From assembly GCF_002304225.1 (NCBI RefSeq), contig NZ_NSLB01000001.1, forward strand, positions 124,001 through 188,000: DNA of 64,000 nt, read 5' to 3'. Source of the DNA: Pseudomonas sp. HAR-UPW-AIA-41 (GTDB taxonomy: Bacteria; Pseudomonadota; Gammaproteobacteria; Pseudomonadales; Pseudomonadaceae). Under the pieces are notes generated by a model. That model was not told the origin of the DNA, did not search any database, and saw nothing but the letters and a program-made list of their open reading frames with translations. The translations under genes and the position numbers were made by a program. Below are positions 10,533 to 20,171 of the stretch, piece after piece. The first letter of the stretch is position 1. Each line of letters starts with the position of its first letter.

Positions 10533-13500
10533 GTGTCGATCCATGTCGCACTGCACCATGTCACCCACTATCGCTACGACCGCCATGTGCAGCTCGGTCC
10601 GCAGATCGTCCGTCTGCGTCCGGCACCGCATAGCCGTACGCGCATTCTGTCCTATGCCCTGAAGGTTGAACCGGGCGGTCACTTCGTCAACTGGCAGCAG
10701 GACCCGCAGGGCAATTACCTGGCGCGTCTGGTGTTCCCCGAGAAGACCGGCGAGTTCAAGGTCGAGGTCGATCTGGTCGCCGAGATGGCGGTGTTCAACC
10801 CGTTCGACTTCTTCCTTGAGCCCTACGCCGAGCAGATTCCCTTCGCCTACACCGAAGGCGAGGCGGTGGAGCTGGCGCCCTACCTGCAGAAGCTGCCGGC
10901 CACGCCGGCCTTTGCCCGCTACCTGGCGGGTATTTCCCGCGAGCCGGTGGCCAGCGTGGATTTTCTGGTGGCGCTGAACCAGCAGCTGGCCCACGACATC
11001 CAGTACCTGATCCGCCTGGAGCCCGGTGTGCAGACGCCGGAGGAAACCCTGAGCAAGGGTTCCGGTTCGTGCCGCGACTCGGCCTGGCTGCTGGTACAGC
11101 TGCTGCGTCACCTGGGGCTGGCCGCGCGCTTTGTTTCCGGTTACCTGATTCAGCTCAGCGCCGATGTGAAATCCCTCGACGGTCCGTCCGGTACCGAGCA
11201 TGACTTCACCGACCTGCATGCCTGGTGCGAGGTGTATCTGCCGGGCGCTGGCTGGATCGGTCTGGATGCCACCAGCGGCCTGTTCGCAGGCGAGGGCCAT
11301 ATCCCGCTGGCGTGCAGCCCCGAGCCTTCATCGGCCGCGCCGATCAGCGGTCTGATCGACGAGTGCGAGTGCGAGTTTGCCCATGCCATGAGCGTCGAGC
11401 GGGTGTGGGAGGCGCCACGTGTCACCAAACCGTACAGCCCCGAGCAGTGGCAGGCGATTGTCAGCCTCGGCCAGCAGGTCGACCGCGATCTGGCTCAGGG
11501 CGATGTGCGCCTGACCATGGGTGGCGAGCCAACCTTCATCGCCCTCGATTACCCCGATGATGCCGAGTGGAACACCGCCGCGCTGGGGCCGAACAAGCGC
11601 CGGCTGGCCGCCGAGCTGTTTCACCGGCTGCGTGCACACTATGCGCCGCAGGCGCTGGTGCATTTCGGTCAGGGCAAGTGGTACCCCGGTGAGCAACTGC
11701 CGCGCTGGTCGCTCAACTGCTTCTGGCGGCGCGACGGCGAGCCGATCTGGCAGGACCCGGCGCTGTATGCCGATGAGCAGACCGACTACGGCGTGGATGC
11801 CGGTAAGGCGGCTCTGTTCCTCGCCTGTGTGGCCGAGCGCCTTGGGGTGAGCGGCGAGCATGTGTTCCCGGCCTACGAGGACTGGCTGTATTACCTGTGG
11901 CGCGAGCGCCGTCTGCCGGCCAACGTCACCCCGGATGATCCGCGTCTGGCTGATCCGCTGGAGCGCGAGCGGCTGCGCAAGGTGTTCGATCAGGGGCTGG
12001 AGCAGGTGGTCGGACATGTGCTGCCACTGGCGCGTAACCCGGCCAGCAATGCCTGGCAGAGCGGCCCCTGGTACCTGCGCGAGGAACACTGCCGGCTGCT
12101 GCCGGGCGACTCGCCGCTGGGCTACCGCCTGCCGCTGGATTCCCAGCCCTGGGTCAGTCAGGCGGACTACCCCTACGTCAATCCGGCCGATCCGTCGCAG
12201 CTCCATGGCAGCCTGCCGCCGGCTGCGCAGATCCGTCAGCAGGTCAGGGGCGTCTGGCCGGAAGGCTTCGGTGCGTCCAGTGCGCCGGCCTCGGGCATGG
12301 CGGGCATGAACGGCTCGGCTAAACCCTTGCCGGGGCAGTCGGCCAGCTGGATCACCCGTACCGCGCTCTGCGCCGAGCCGCGTGGTGGCCGCCTGTACCT
12401 GTTCCTGCCGCCGCTGGCGCACCTGGAAGACTATCTGCAGCTGGTGGCCGCCATCGAGGCGACGGCGGCCGAGCTGCAGTGCCCGGTACTGCTGGAGGGC
12501 TACGAGCCGCCGGCCGATCCGCGTCTGCTGCATTTCCGCGTCACCCCCGACCCGGGCGTCATCGAGGTGAACATCCACCCGGCTGCGAGCTGGGACGAGC
12601 TGGTCGAACGCACCGAGTTCCTCTACGAGGCGGCGCGCCTGACCCGCCTGAGTAGCGAGAAATTCATGCTCGATGGCCGTCATACCGGCACCGGTGGCGG
12701 CAATCACTTCGTCTTAGGTGGTGCCACGCCGGCCGACTCGCCCTTCCTGCGTCGGCCCGATCTGCTGCGCAGTCTGCTCAGCTACTGGCATAACCACCCG
12801 TCGCTGTCCTACCTGTTCAGCGGGCTGTTCATCGGCCCGACCTCGCAGGCGCCGCGGGTGGACGAGGCGCGCAACGATGCCTTGTACGAGCTGGAAATCG
12901 CCTTTGCGCAGATGCCCGAGCCAGGGCGTGAGTGCCCGCCGTGGCTGGTCGACCGGCTACTGCGCCACCTGCTGGTGGATGTCACCGGCAACACGCACCG
13001 TGCCGAGTTCTGCATCGACAAACTCTACTCGCCGGACTCGGCCAGCGGCCGCCTCGGCCTGCTGGAGCTGCGCGCCTTCGAGATGCCGCCGCATGCGCAG
13101 ATGAGTCTGGCGCAACAGCTGCTGCTGCGCGCGCTGGTCGCCCGCTTCTGGAAAACCCCTTACGCGCCGGCCAAGCTGGCGCGCTGGGGCACCGAGCTGC
13201 ACGACCGTTTTCTCTTGCCTCACTTCATCGAACAGGACTTTGCCGATGTGCTGCAGGAGCTGGGCGCGGCGGGTTATCGCCTGCGCGCCGAGTGGTTTGC
13301 CCCGCACTTCGAGTTCCGTTTCCCCAAATGCGGCGACTTCCACGTCAAGGGCATCAGCCTGGAGCTGCGTCAGGCGCTGGAGCCCTGGCATGTGCTGGGC
13401 GAAGAGGGCAGCGCCGGCGGCACCGTGCGCTATGTCGATTCCTCGCTGGAGCGGGTGCAGGTCAAGCTCGAAGGCATGGCGCCGGACCGCTACCAGCTGG

Positions 13501-13859
13501 TGTGCAACGGCGTACCGGTGCCGCTGCGGCCGACCGGCAAGGTGGGCGAGTTTGTCGGCGGGGTGCGCTTCCGCGCCTGGCAGCCGGCCAGCTGCCTGCA
13601 GCCGACCATCGGTGTGCACGCGCCGCTGGTGTTCGACCTGCTCGACACCTGGATGCAGCGCTCGCTGGGCGGATGCCAGTACCATGTGGCCCATCCCGGC
13701 GGGCGCAACTACGAGAGCCTGCCGGTCAACGCCTATGAGGCGGAAAGCCGTCGGCTGGCGCGCTTCTTCCGCCATGGCCATACGCCGGGGGCACTGGCGC
13801 CTAAGCCCGTTCTGCACAATGATGAGTTGCCGATGACCCTGGATCTGCGCCGCTCCTGA
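10533..13859 (+). CDS. Transglutaminase-DUF2126 fusion protein
   Basis: A 1108-residue cytoplasmic protein starting at a GTG with AGGAG upstream. It has the bacterial transglutaminase N-terminal beta domain (HVTHYRYDRHVQLGPQIVRLRP), a transglutaminase-like core with the catalytic triad C180 (GSGSCRDSAW), H229 (DLHAWCEVY) and D245 (GLDATSG), and a ~800-residue DUF2126 region (LTMGGEPTFIALD at ~331; HTGTGGGNHFVLGGATPADSPFLRRPDLL at ~713). The family always sits with ATP-grasp/alpha-E and transglutaminase genes and has been predicted to make or cut amide bonds in a peptide-modification system. Substrate unknown. First gene of a three-gene operon. Confidence 0.85.
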   Translation: MSIHVALHHVTHYRYDRHVQLGPQIVRLRPAPHSRTRILSYALKVEPGGHFVNWQQDPQGNYLARLVFPEKTGEFKVEVDLVAEMAVFNPFDFFLEPYAEQIPFAYTEGEAVELAPYLQKLPATPAFARYLAGISREPVASVDFLVALNQQLAHDIQYLIRLEPGVQTPEETLSKGSGSCRDSAWLLVQLLRHLGLAARFVSGYLIQLSADVKSLDGPSGTEHDFTDLHAWCEVYLPGAGWIGLDATSGLFAGEGHIPLACSPEPSSAAPISGLIDECECEFAHAMSVERVWEAPRVTKPYSPEQWQAIVSLGQQVDRDLAQGDVRLTMGGEPTFIALDYPDDAEWNTAALGPNKRRLAAELFHRLRAHYAPQALVHFGQGKWYPGEQLPRWSLNCFWRRDGEPIWQDPALYADEQTDYGVDAGKAALFLACVAERLGVSGEHVFPAYEDWLYYLWRERRLPANVTPDDPRLADPLERERLRKVFDQGLEQVVGHVLPLARNPASNAWQSGPWYLREEHCRLLPGDSPLGYRLPLDSQPWVSQADYPYVNPADPSQLHGSLPPAAQIRQQVRGVWPEGFGASSAPASGMAGMNGSAKPLPGQSASWITRTALCAEPRGGRLYLFLPPLAHLEDYLQLVAAIEATAAELQCPVLLEGYEPPADPRLLHFRVTPDPGVIEVNIHPAASWDELVERTEFLYEAARLTRLSSEKFMLDGRHTGTGGGNHFVLGGATPADSPFLRRPDLLRSLLSYWHNHPSLSYLFSGLFIGPTSQAPRVDEARNDALYELEIAFAQMPEPGRECPPWLVDRLLRHLLVDVTGNTHRAEFCIDKLYSPDSASGRLGLLELRAFEMPPHAQMSLAQQLLLRALVARFWKTPYAPAKLARWGTELHDRFLLPHFIEQDFADVLQELGAAGYRLRAEWFAPHFEFRFPKCGDFHVKGISLELRQALEPWHVLGEEGSAGGTVRYVDSSLERVQVKLEGMAPDRYQLVCNGVPVPLRPTGKVGEFVGGVRFRAWQPASCLQPTIGVHAPLVFDLLDTWMQRSLGGCQYHVAHPGGRNYESLPVNAYEAESRRLARFFRHGHTPGALAPKPVLHNDELPMTLDLRRS

Positions 13860-13864
13860 CCTTA

Positions 13865-13889
13865 CCCAGCCCTCCGCCGGAGGGCTGGG
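13865..13889 (+). other. Intergenic hairpin in the transglutaminase operon
   Basis: A near-perfect inverted repeat (CCCAGCCCTCCG / CGGAGGGCTGGG) without a T-run lies between the first two genes. It may stabilise or partly terminate the transcript. Confidence 0.5.
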
Positions 13890-13910
13890 GGCTGCATTAC
13901 TGAGACGTTC

Positions 13911-16397
13911 ATGCCTGACCTGCTTGCCGACTACCCGCGCCCGGACGCGACCTACCATGAAATGCTCGATGCCGGGGGCAGGGTGCGTCCGCACTGGCAG
14001 CGCCTGCACGAGAGTCTGGCGCGCAGCACGCCGGCACAGCTGCAGCAGCGTCAGGCGCTGGTAGAACGGCAGATTCAGGAAAACGGCGTGACCTACAACG
14101 TCTACGCCGATCCGCAGGGCAGTGACAGGCCCTGGGCGCTGGATCTGCTGCCCAACCTGATCGACGCCGAGGAATGGCAGGGCATTGCTGCCGGGGTGGC
14201 GCAGCGCGCCGGCCTGCTCAACCGTGTGCTGGCCGATCTGTATGGTCCGCAGCAGCTGCTGCGTGACGGGTTGCTGCCGGCCGAGCTGGTGTTCGGTCAC
14301 AACAATTTTCTCTGGCCCTGTCAGGGCGTGCAGGTGCCGGGCGACACCTGGCTGCATCTGTATGCGGTGGATCTGGCGCGCGCGCCGGACGGCCGCTGGT
14401 GGGTGCTGGCCGACCGTACCCAGGCGCCTTCCGGTGCCGGTTACGCGCTGGAGAACCGGCAGATCGTCTCGCGGGTGTTGCCCGAGCTGTACCGCGACCT
14501 GCGCGTGCAGTACCTGGCCGGCTTCTTCCGTACCCTGCAGGAGCAACTGCGGGAGCAGGCGCCCAGCGAGGGTGAAACGCCGCTGGTGGTGCTGCTGACG
14601 CCTGGTCGTTTCAACGAAACCTATTTCGAGCACCTTTATCTGGCCCGCCAGCTGGGTTTCCCGCTGGTCGAGGGCAGCGACCTGACGGTGCGCGATGACA
14701 CCCTCTACCTGAAAACGCTGGATGGCCTGCAGCGCGTGCATGCCCTGTTGCGCCGGCTGGATGATGACTTCTGCGACCCGCTGGAGCTGCGCACCGACTC
14801 CGCCTTGGGTGTGCCTGGCCTGCTCGAGGTGGTGCGCCAGGGCCGTGTGCTGGTGGCCAATGCCCTGGGCAGCGGCGTGCTGGAGTCGCCGGGCCTGCTC
14901 GGTTTCATGCCGGCCATTGCCGAGCAGTGGCTGGGTGAGGAGCTGCTGCTGCCCTCGATCGCCACCTGGTGGTGTGGTGAGCCGCCGGTGCTGGAAGAAG
15001 CGCTGGGCAAACTCGGCGAGCTGGTGATCAAGCCGGCGTTTCCGTCACAGAGTTTCGAGCCGGTATTCGGCCGCGATCTGGATGCTGAGGGGCTACAGGC
15101 CCTGGCCGAGCGGCTCAAGGCCAGGCCCTACGCCTACATCGCCCAGGAGCTGGCGCAGCTGTCGCAGGCGCCGGTGTGGGATGGTCAGGGGCTGCAGCCA
15201 CGGGCGATTGGCATGCGGGTGTACGCGGTGGCCAGTCGTGACGGATACCGTGTGCTCCCCGGCGGCCTGACCCGCGTGGCCGGCCAGGCCGGTGCCGAGG
15301 TGGTGTCGATGCAGCGCGGCGGCGCCAGCAAGGACACCTGGGTGCTGGGCGAGCGTGCTCAGGGTCAGGAGCCCTGGCACTGGAGCAAGCCGCTGGGTGT
15401 GCGTGACCTGATCCGCAGTGACCCCTACTTGCCGTCGCGGGTGGTGGAGAACCTCTTCTGGTTCGGCCGCTACAGCGAGCGCTGCGATGACGGCGCGCGC
15501 CTGCTGCGGGTGCTGCTGGAGCAGTACGTGGACGATGGCGACGATCCGCTGGCGCTGCAGGCGGCGCTGGCGCTGGGCGAGCAGACCGGCTGGCTGCCGC
15601 CGGGCGAGCGGCTGGAAGAGCGTCTGCGCGAGGCTTTGCTGGGCGATGAATGGCCCTTCAGCCTGCGCAGCAACCTGCAGCGGCTGCAGTGGTCGGCCAG
15701 TCAGGTGCGCGGCAAGCTGTCCCAGGAGAACTGGCAGGCGCTGGTGGAGCTGCAGCGCGAGGCACAGGCGCTGGAAAGCCGCGACAGCGATCTTGGCGAG
15801 CTGCTGGATTTCCTCAACCGCCTGCTGCTGCAGCTGGCGGCGCTGACCGGTTTTGCTCTGGACGACATGACCCGCGACGACGGCTGGCGCTTTCTGATGC
15901 TGGGGCGGCGTATCGAGCGTCTGCAGTTTCTGGCCGACAGCATGGCGGCTTTTCTGCGCGGCGCAGGAGCCCGCGATCAGGCGGCACTGGAATGGCTGCT
16001 GGAGTTGGGCAACAGCATCATCACCTACCGTTCGCGCTACCTGGCGGCACCGCAGCTGATTCCCGTGCTCGATCTGCTGCTGTTCGACGAGCAGAACCCG
16101 CATTCGCTGAGCTTCCAGTTGCACATGGTCGAGCGTTCGCTGGTTGCTCTCGACGAGCGCTTCGCCACGCCGCTGGAGCACAGCCTGACACTGCTGGCCG
16201 GCCAACTGGCGGCTTTCGATCTGGGCAGCCTGGACGCGCGTGGGCTGTTTGGCGAGAGCGGTGTGCAGGCAGTGCTGCACGGGTTGGCCAATCTGCTGCA
16301 GGCCGTTTCCGGAGCGGCAGGGGAGCTGTCCGACCGGCTGGCGCTGCGCCACTTTGCCCATGTCGATGCGGTCAGTCAGCAGACCCTGTCCAGTTGA
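13911..16397 (+). CDS. Circularly permuted ATP-grasp / alpha-E fusion protein
   Basis: An 828-residue protein fusing two domains that are separate genes in many bacteria. Residues ~1-480 form a circularly permuted ATP-grasp ligase (GVTYNVYADPQGSDRPWALDLLPNLI; FGHNNFLWPC; VIKPAFPSQSFEPVFG; RAIGMRVYAVAS). Residues ~505-828 are the alpha-helical alpha-E domain (LPSRVVENLFWFGRYSERCD; LNRLLLQLAALTGFALDDMTRDDGWRFLMLGRRIERLQ). ATP-grasp enzymes form amide bonds through acyl phosphates, so with the two transglutaminase-like partners a peptide ligation/cleavage pathway is inferred. The substrate is unknown. Confidence 0.85.
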   Translation: MPDLLADYPRPDATYHEMLDAGGRVRPHWQRLHESLARSTPAQLQQRQALVERQIQENGVTYNVYADPQGSDRPWALDLLPNLIDAEEWQGIAAGVAQRAGLLNRVLADLYGPQQLLRDGLLPAELVFGHNNFLWPCQGVQVPGDTWLHLYAVDLARAPDGRWWVLADRTQAPSGAGYALENRQIVSRVLPELYRDLRVQYLAGFFRTLQEQLREQAPSEGETPLVVLLTPGRFNETYFEHLYLARQLGFPLVEGSDLTVRDDTLYLKTLDGLQRVHALLRRLDDDFCDPLELRTDSALGVPGLLEVVRQGRVLVANALGSGVLESPGLLGFMPAIAEQWLGEELLLPSIATWWCGEPPVLEEALGKLGELVIKPAFPSQSFEPVFGRDLDAEGLQALAERLKARPYAYIAQELAQLSQAPVWDGQGLQPRAIGMRVYAVASRDGYRVLPGGLTRVAGQAGAEVVSMQRGGASKDTWVLGERAQGQEPWHWSKPLGVRDLIRSDPYLPSRVVENLFWFGRYSERCDDGARLLRVLLEQYVDDGDDPLALQAALALGEQTGWLPPGERLEERLREALLGDEWPFSLRSNLQRLQWSASQVRGKLSQENWQALVELQREAQALESRDSDLGELLDFLNRLLLQLAALTGFALDDMTRDDGWRFLMLGRRIERLQFLADSMAAFLRGAGARDQAALEWLLELGNSIITYRSRYLAAPQLIPVLDLLLFDEQNPHSLSFQLHMVERSLVALDERFATPLEHSLTLLAGQLAAFDLGSLDARGLFGESGVQAVLHGLANLLQAVSGAAGELSDRLALRHFAHVDAVSQQTLSS

Positions 16398-16404
16398 GGT
16401 GGCC

Positions 16405-17322
16405 ATGACAGCCAGCGCGCGTTACCAGATTTTCCACGACACCCAGTACCGCTACGCCGCGCCCGTGTCGCTGGCCCAGCAGCAGGCGCACCTGTGGCCG
16501 CGCGAATGCGCCTGGCAGCGGTGCCTGTATCAGGAGCTGGAGATTCAGCCCGAGCCCAGTCGCCGTCAGGATGGCCGGGATGTGTTCGGCAATCCGCTGA
16601 CCCGCCTGGCCTTCGAGCGCCCGCACGCGGCGCTGCAGGTCAATGCGCGCCTGCTGGTCGAGGTGTTCGCCCACGCGCCGCACAGCCTGGCGGATTCGCC
16701 GGCCTGGGAGCAGGTGGTGGCGCAGCTGACCTACCATGGCCAGCCATTGAGCGAGGCAGAACTGGAGGCTGCGGTCTATCGCGTGGAGTCGCCCTTTGTG
16801 CGCCTCAAGCAGGCCTTCGCCGATTATGCAGAGGACTGCTTTGCACCGGCGCGGCCGTTCCTCGAGGCGGTGGCGGCGCTGATGGACAAGATCTTCCGCG
16901 AGTTCACCTACGATGGCGAGGCGACGCTGGTGGCCACGCCGCTGCTGGAAGTGCTGGAGCGGCGTCGCGGCGTCTGCCAGGACTTTGCCCACCTGATGCT
17001 GGCCTGCCTGCGTGCCCGTGGTTTTGCCGCGCGCTATGTCAGCGGTTATCTGCTGACCCAGCCGCCTCCGGGGCAGCCGCGGATGATCGGTGCCGATGCC
17101 TCGCATGCCTGGGTGTCGGTGTATTGCCCGCAGCTGGGTTGGGTCGATTTCGATCCGACCAACAACTTGCTGCCGGACCTGCAGCACATCACCCTGGCCT
17201 GGGGGCGTGATTTCGCCGATGTCTCGCCGCTGCGCGGGGTCATTCTCGGTGGCGGCAGTCACGACCCCGAGGTGCGCGTCACCGTGCTGCCGGCCGGCGA
17301 GGTAGCGCTGGAGGCGCTGTAA
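16405..17322 (+). CDS. Transglutaminase family protein
   Basis: A 305-residue protein with the transglutaminase N-terminal domain (YQIFHDTQYRYAAPVSLAQQ) and a papain-like core: catalytic C191 (RRGVCQDFAHL), H234 (ASHAWVSVY) and D250 (VDFDPTNN). All three residues are intact. The ATG at 16405 follows the ATP-grasp/alpha-E stop by 7 bases. This is the usual third member of the set; it probably hydrolyses or transfers peptide amides. No signal peptide is visible, so it should act in the cytoplasm. Confidence 0.88.
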   Translation: MTASARYQIFHDTQYRYAAPVSLAQQQAHLWPRECAWQRCLYQELEIQPEPSRRQDGRDVFGNPLTRLAFERPHAALQVNARLLVEVFAHAPHSLADSPAWEQVVAQLTYHGQPLSEAELEAAVYRVESPFVRLKQAFADYAEDCFAPARPFLEAVAALMDKIFREFTYDGEATLVATPLLEVLERRRGVCQDFAHLMLACLRARGFAARYVSGYLLTQPPPGQPRMIGADASHAWVSVYCPQLGWVDFDPTNNLLPDLQHITLAWGRDFADVSPLRGVILGGGSHDPEVRVTVLPAGEVALEAL

Positions 17323-17341
17323 ATTCAGGCAGGTACAGGAC

Positions 17342-19033
17342 TCAGGGTTCCTGGCTGGCCAGGCTGACCCTGTTGCGGCCTTCGCGTTTCGAACGGTACA
17401 TGGCCTTGTCGGCGTTCTGCACCAGGCTTTCGGCATTGTCGCCATGCTCGGGATATAGGCTAATCCCCAGACTGGCCTGCACCAGCACTTCATGGCCCCC
17501 GAGCAGCAGTCTGTTTTGCAGGTGGCTGAGGAGCTTCTGGGCAATGCCAGTAAGGATTCTGCCATCCTCGATCTGATCAAAGAGGATGGTGAACTCATCG
17601 CCGCCTAAACGTGCCACGGTGTCGCCCGTGCGGGTTATTGAACTGAGCAGACGTGCCATGTTGCATAAAACTTCATCGCCGATGGCATGTCCCAGCTCGT
17701 CGTTGATCTCCTTGAAGTGATCGAGATCGACGAACAGCAGGCCGACACGCTTGCCGCTGCGCTTGGCATTGGCAATGGCGTGCTCCAGACGGTCGAAGAA
17801 CAGCCGGCGGTTGGGCAGCCCGGTCAGCGGATCGTGGTGGGCCATGCGCTCCAGTTCGATGCGATTTTCGTTGAGCTCGCTGATCTGACGCAGGATCTCT
17901 TCCTGCATTTCGCGCAGGTTGCGGGCCAGGCTGCCGAGCTCATCCTGACGCTCGGTGGGGAGCGGGTGCAGGCTGCGGTTGCGGGCGAAGCGGGCCATGG
18001 CCAGGCCTATCTGGTTCAGCGGGCGGGTCAGGGCGCGGGCCAGCAGCAGAGCCAGCAGCAGGGTCAGCACGCTGAGGGCGACAACGATCTGCGCACTGCG
18101 CTGCCCGAGCTGCTGGGATTCGCGCAGGATGTGTGCTTCGGGAATGGCGATGCCGAGCAGCAGCACGCTGTTGGGGCTGCGCTCGTCGATGCGTACGCGG
18201 GTGAAGGCAGCGATTCGCTCCGGTTGCCGGCGCGTGGCCGGCAGGCGGGTCAGCAGGTTTTGCGCCTTGCCTTCGACCAGCTCCCGGGTCAGCGGCAGCT
18301 CCTCTTGCAGTCGGTACTGCGGGCCGTGCGCACTGGCCTGGCGGTTTTTGCCGTCGGGGTAGAGCAGCAGGTCGCCCTGACTGTTGGCGAGAAACACCTG
18401 ATAGTGTTCCGGTAGCTCGCTTTCCAGGCGCTGGAACAGCGCCTGCACATCGATGCTCAGCAGGATCAGGCCCAGCGGTTCTGTTGCCTGATCCCAGATC
18501 GGGTTGCCGATATGCAGGGTCATGGCTTCGGCGGAGCCACTGCTCGGCTGGGCAATCTCGGAAAAGTACTGTTCGCCACGCGCCAGCCGCAGTGTCTCGA
18601 AGACATAGGGAAAGTGGCCTTTCTCCGCCAGACTGCCGGCATCGGCCGGGCCCTGTGGGGTGACGCTGATGCGTTCAAGGCCATGCTCACGGGCGGTGAT
18701 CAGGCGGATGCGCCGGTACTCCGGGTGAACCGCCAGCAGCGCCTGAAACAGACCGATCAGCTCTTTCTCTTCCTGGGCGCTGGCTGGACGTTGCAGCAGC
18801 ACATCGCGGGGTTGCGACTGCTCGGCCAGTACCCGGGCGTCATTGGCAAAGCCTTGCAGGCTCAGTTGCAGGTTGCGGCCGAGTACCTGGCTGGCGGTCT
18901 GCAGGTCACGCTTGGCCGAGTCGATCAGAATCTGTTGGCTGCTGCTGAACAGGTAATAGCTGGCCAGGCCGGTCAGCAGCAGGCCAAACAGGCTGAGCAG
19001 GGCGGTGAGCTTGACGCTGATGCCCAGCTTCAT
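17342..19033 (-). CDS. Membrane diguanylate cyclase with periplasmic Cache-like sensor, HAMP and GGDEF
   Basis: A 563-residue protein: a transmembrane helix (~10-30), a ~260-residue periplasmic dCACHE-like sensor (GNPIWDQATEPLGLILLSIDVQALF), a second helix (~312-335), HAMP (RALTRPLNQIGLAMARFARN), a short coiled coil and a GGDEF domain (MAHHDPLTGLPNRRLFFDR; RLGGDEF). An inhibitory RxxD site (RTGD) precedes GGDEF by five residues. It should make c-di-GMP on ligand binding. It lies 13 bp after a periplasmic binding-protein gene and is probably co-transcribed with it, so that protein may present or remove the ligand. Confidence 0.85.
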   Translation of the reverse strand: MKLGISVKLTALLSLFGLLLTGLASYYLFSSSQQILIDSAKRDLQTASQVLGRNLQLSLQGFANDARVLAEQSQPRDVLLQRPASAQEEKELIGLFQALLAVHPEYRRIRLITAREHGLERISVTPQGPADAGSLAEKGHFPYVFETLRLARGEQYFSEIAQPSSGSAEAMTLHIGNPIWDQATEPLGLILLSIDVQALFQRLESELPEHYQVFLANSQGDLLLYPDGKNRQASAHGPQYRLQEELPLTRELVEGKAQNLLTRLPATRRQPERIAAFTRVRIDERSPNSVLLLGIAIPEAHILRESQQLGQRSAQIVVALSVLTLLLALLLARALTRPLNQIGLAMARFARNRSLHPLPTERQDELGSLARNLREMQEEILRQISELNENRIELERMAHHDPLTGLPNRRLFFDRLEHAIANAKRSGKRVGLLFVDLDHFKEINDELGHAIGDEVLCNMARLLSSITRTGDTVARLGGDEFTILFDQIEDGRILTGIAQKLLSHLQNRLLLGGHEVLVQASLGISLYPEHGDNAESLVQNADKAMYRSKREGRNRVSLASQEP

Positions 19034-19046
19034 GACGGTGAGGGCT

Positions 19047-20081
19047 TCATGGGCGGGTCAGATTCTCCGGGCGCTCGCCGGCGACAATGCGTTGCCACAG
19101 CTGGGCGCGTTGCTCGGCGTTTTCCACCGGCTCCAGCCAGATCAGCAGCGGCGCATTGCTGCCGCCGGGCAAGGGTTCGAGGGTATTGCCCAGGCCCTGG
19201 CGCTCGGTCAGGGCGCGGCTGACCGCAGGGGTCAGGCTGTAGTCGATCCAGCGCTCGGCCAGCTCCCGCTGCGGTGTGGCCCGGCTGACGGCCCAGCAGT
19301 CGAGCCAGGCCAGGGCGCCTTCGCGGGGCAGTACGTAGTCGACGTTGGCCCCGGCATCGCGCAGCAGTTTGAGCTGCTGGCGGCCGTAGTTGGCCAGCAT
19401 CAGCGCGACCTTGTGCCGCTGGTACAGGGCCACCGACTCTTCCGGCAGGCTGTAGAAGCCCAGCACGTTGCGGCGCAGGGCTACCAGCTGCTGCAGGGTT
19501 TCACCGAGGTCGGCCTGGGGGATGCTGAAGGGCGGCTTGCCCATTTTCAGGCGCGTCAGGGAAAAGTTGTGGCTGCTGCCGTCATAGGCCAGCACCTGCC
19601 CCTGCCAGCGTGGATCCCACAGGCTGCTCAGCGAGTCAGGTGGCGTGCTGATCAGGTCGCGGTTGTAGATCAGGCCCATCTCGCCATAGGTATAAGGGAT
19701 GCCATAGGTCTCGCCATCCTTGAGCAGGCCCGGGATGTCGCTGAGCTGGCGGAACTGGCGCAACTGACGGTTACGGTTGGGCAGGTTGTCCAGACGCACC
19801 GGCTGGAGCAGTTGCTGTTCGGTGAAGTGGCGGATTTCCGAGGTGTTGGCGGCAATCACATCGTAGTGGCTGCCCTGATCGGCGGTGAGTTTCTGGCGCA
19901 GCTCGTCGTCGCTGCCCACCAGGGTGACTTCGACCTCGACATCTTCCTGTTCGGCAAAGGCGCGCACCAGATCCGCATCGGCATAGCCGGGCCAGGCAAG
20001 GATGCGCAGCAGCGGCTCGGCCTGCAGCGGCAGGCTGAGCAGGCCGAGCAGCAGCGCTGGAATCATCTGACGTAGTGGCAT
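19047..20081 (-). CDS. Periplasmic extracellular solute-binding protein (PotD-like)
   Basis: A 344-residue protein with a signal peptide (~1-21, LLLGLLSLPLQA) and the two-lobed polyamine/iron-type binding-protein fold: ILAWPGYADADLVRAFAEQ at the start of the mature chain, YDVIAANTSEIRHF, and GIPYTYGEMGLIYNRDLI, like the PotD/PotF family (SpuD/SpuE in Pseudomonas). No ABC transporter permease or ATPase lies beside it. The next gene, 13 bp downstream, is a Cache-GGDEF protein, suggesting a sensory rather than a transport role. Ligand unknown; polyamines are a guess from the family. Confidence 0.82.
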   Translation of the reverse strand: MPLRQMIPALLLGLLSLPLQAEPLLRILAWPGYADADLVRAFAEQEDVEVEVTLVGSDDELRQKLTADQGSHYDVIAANTSEIRHFTEQQLLQPVRLDNLPNRNRQLRQFRQLSDIPGLLKDGETYGIPYTYGEMGLIYNRDLISTPPDSLSSLWDPRWQGQVLAYDGSSHNFSLTRLKMGKPPFSIPQADLGETLQQLVALRRNVLGFYSLPEESVALYQRHKVALMLANYGRQQLKLLRDAGANVDYVLPREGALAWLDCWAVSRATPQRELAERWIDYSLTPAVSRALTERQGLGNTLEPLPGGSNAPLLIWLEPVENAEQRAQLWQRIVAGERPENLTRP

Positions 20082-20171
20082 AACTGCTCCCGCGGCTGGA
20101 ACTTCTTGCAGTGTAGGCCAGCTTTATCCGCTGCAGGCAGGCGAAGGGGGCTCCGCCTGCCTGTGCAGGGC

